A stretch of DNA of 6,707 nt from UBA2798 sp046289975 (GTDB lineage Bacteria > Bacteroidota > Bacteroidia > Flavobacteriales_D > UBA2798). Both the position numbers and the translations under genes were made by a program. A model generated the notes under the pieces. It searched no databases. It was not told the origin of the DNA and saw nothing but the letters and a program-made list of their open reading frames with translations. The stretch spans positions 1 through 6,707 of the forward strand of contig JBKBUQ010000160.1 in NCBI GenBank assembly GCA_046289975.1, written 5' to 3'. Of the stretch, positions 6,230-6,707 are shown piece by piece (the first letter of the stretch is position 1; every line of letters begins with the position of its first letter).

Positions 6230-6707
6230 CGCCCGATCAATTTGTTGAAGCCTGCCCACAACTGATACATCCAATAATATACTTTAGGTGCAAATGCCTT
6301 TCGAACCCGTTTGCGTTCCTCCTGAATACTAAGAACCTGCTCGGGTGAGGAGCTAAAGCCGGTGGTATCAAAAACGCTCACAACCCTTTGAAAATAACAG
6401 GAGTTGATATGATACTTCCAGAATGCTTTGACAAAAAATGCATAATCAGCTATCACCTTGAATGATTCGTCGTAACCATTCAGGTTTTCGAGCAATTTGC
6501 GATTAATGAACTGAGACTGATGAGCAATAACATCGCGCAGCAAAAAAAATGTGTTCATTTTAGCCGGATGTCGTTTCGTACCGTAAACACCGCGCACATC
6601 CGAAAGCTGACAATCGCCGTACAATACATCGATAGTATCATTCAGCCGACTAACGGCATCCTGAATAACCTTTTCATCAACAAGCACATCACCCGAATTG
6701 AGAAACA
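6226..6707 (-). CDS. WcaE-like GT2 glycosyltransferase, 5'-truncated by the window edge
   Basis: Only the last 159 residues are visible; the start lies beyond the right edge. The fragment begins with FLNSGD, the form of the GT-A metal-binding motif seen in the WcaE-like (colanic acid type) GT2 subgroup, followed by VLYGD (27-31), IAHQSQFI (60-67), GYDESFKVIADYAFF (77-91) and a late FDTTGFSSS segment (112-120). These match the usual order of that subgroup's C-terminal half. A GTG at 6687 lies in frame but is internal, since the FLNSGD motif lies before it. The stop overlaps the next gene's ATG as ATGA, so translation is probably coupled. It is the earliest visible gene of the operon. Family assignment is good; the sugar is unknown. 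Confidence 0.88.
   Translation of the reverse strand, partial: FLNSGDVLVDEKVIQDAVSRLNDTIDVLYGDCQLSDVRGVYGTKRHPAKMNTFFLLRDVIAHQSQFINRKLLENLNGYDESFKVIADYAFFVKAFWKYHINSCYFQRVVSVFDTTGFSSSPEQVLSIQEERKRVRKAFAPKVYYWMYQLWAGFNKLIGR

Noticed and set aside
5867..6265. Plus-strand open frame of 132 codons
   Set aside because: It lies wholly antisense to the GT2 genes, has no recognisable domain and an unconvincing composition. The minus-strand frame there carries clear family motifs.
6226..6687. A complete 153-codon gene starting with GTG at 6687
   Set aside because: The frame continues upstream to the window edge with FLNSGD, a core GT2 motif, so this is the tail of a truncated gene and not a small intact one.

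Overview
The window is a dense, one-directional block of seven genes, all on the minus strand, so transcription runs from high to low coordinates. Six encode glycosyltransferases and one encodes an exported tetratricopeptide-repeat (TPR) protein. Moderate-to-low GC, mostly weak or absent Shine-Dalgarno sites, a Bacteroidota-type -7 box (TAnnTTTG) and a TPR protein with the C-terminal sequence style common in that phylum all suggest a member of Bacteroidota. This is inferred from sequence style; there is no rRNA or phylogenetic marker in the window.

Layout in transcription order: (1) the C-terminal part of a WcaE-like GT2 glycosyltransferase cut by the right edge (6226 to beyond 6707); (2) a second GT2 enzyme (5330-6229); (3) a GT17-type enzyme related to eukaryotic MGAT3 (4449-5333); (4) a GT-B fold GT4 enzyme (3308-4456); (5) the secreted TPR protein (1995-3236); (6) a GT2 enzyme of the rhamnosyltransferase-like subgroup (862-1779); (7) a second GT4 enzyme cut by the left edge (before 1 to 878). 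Genes 1-4 are joined by 4-, 4- and 8-nt overlaps and look like one translationally coupled unit. The TPR gene follows after 71 nt with its own strong ribosome binding site. A 215-nt gap then precedes genes 6-7, which overlap by 17 nt and may form a second transcription unit.

The set of enzymes fits assembly of a surface glycan such as O-antigen, capsule, exopolysaccharide or a protein-linked glycan, with each transferase adding one sugar. Donors and acceptors cannot be read from the sequence. No flippase, polymerase, chain-length regulator, initiating sugar-phosphate transferase or sugar-nucleotide pathway gene lies in the window, so the type of glycan is undecided. I see no mobile element, CRISPR array, tRNA or rRNA. 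Nothing here amounts to a clearly new system. The most notable points are the GT17 enzyme inside a bacterial glycan operon, the TPR gene between the transferases, and the gap at 1780-1994 with a near-leaderless promoter-like box and a paired 9-bp repeat.
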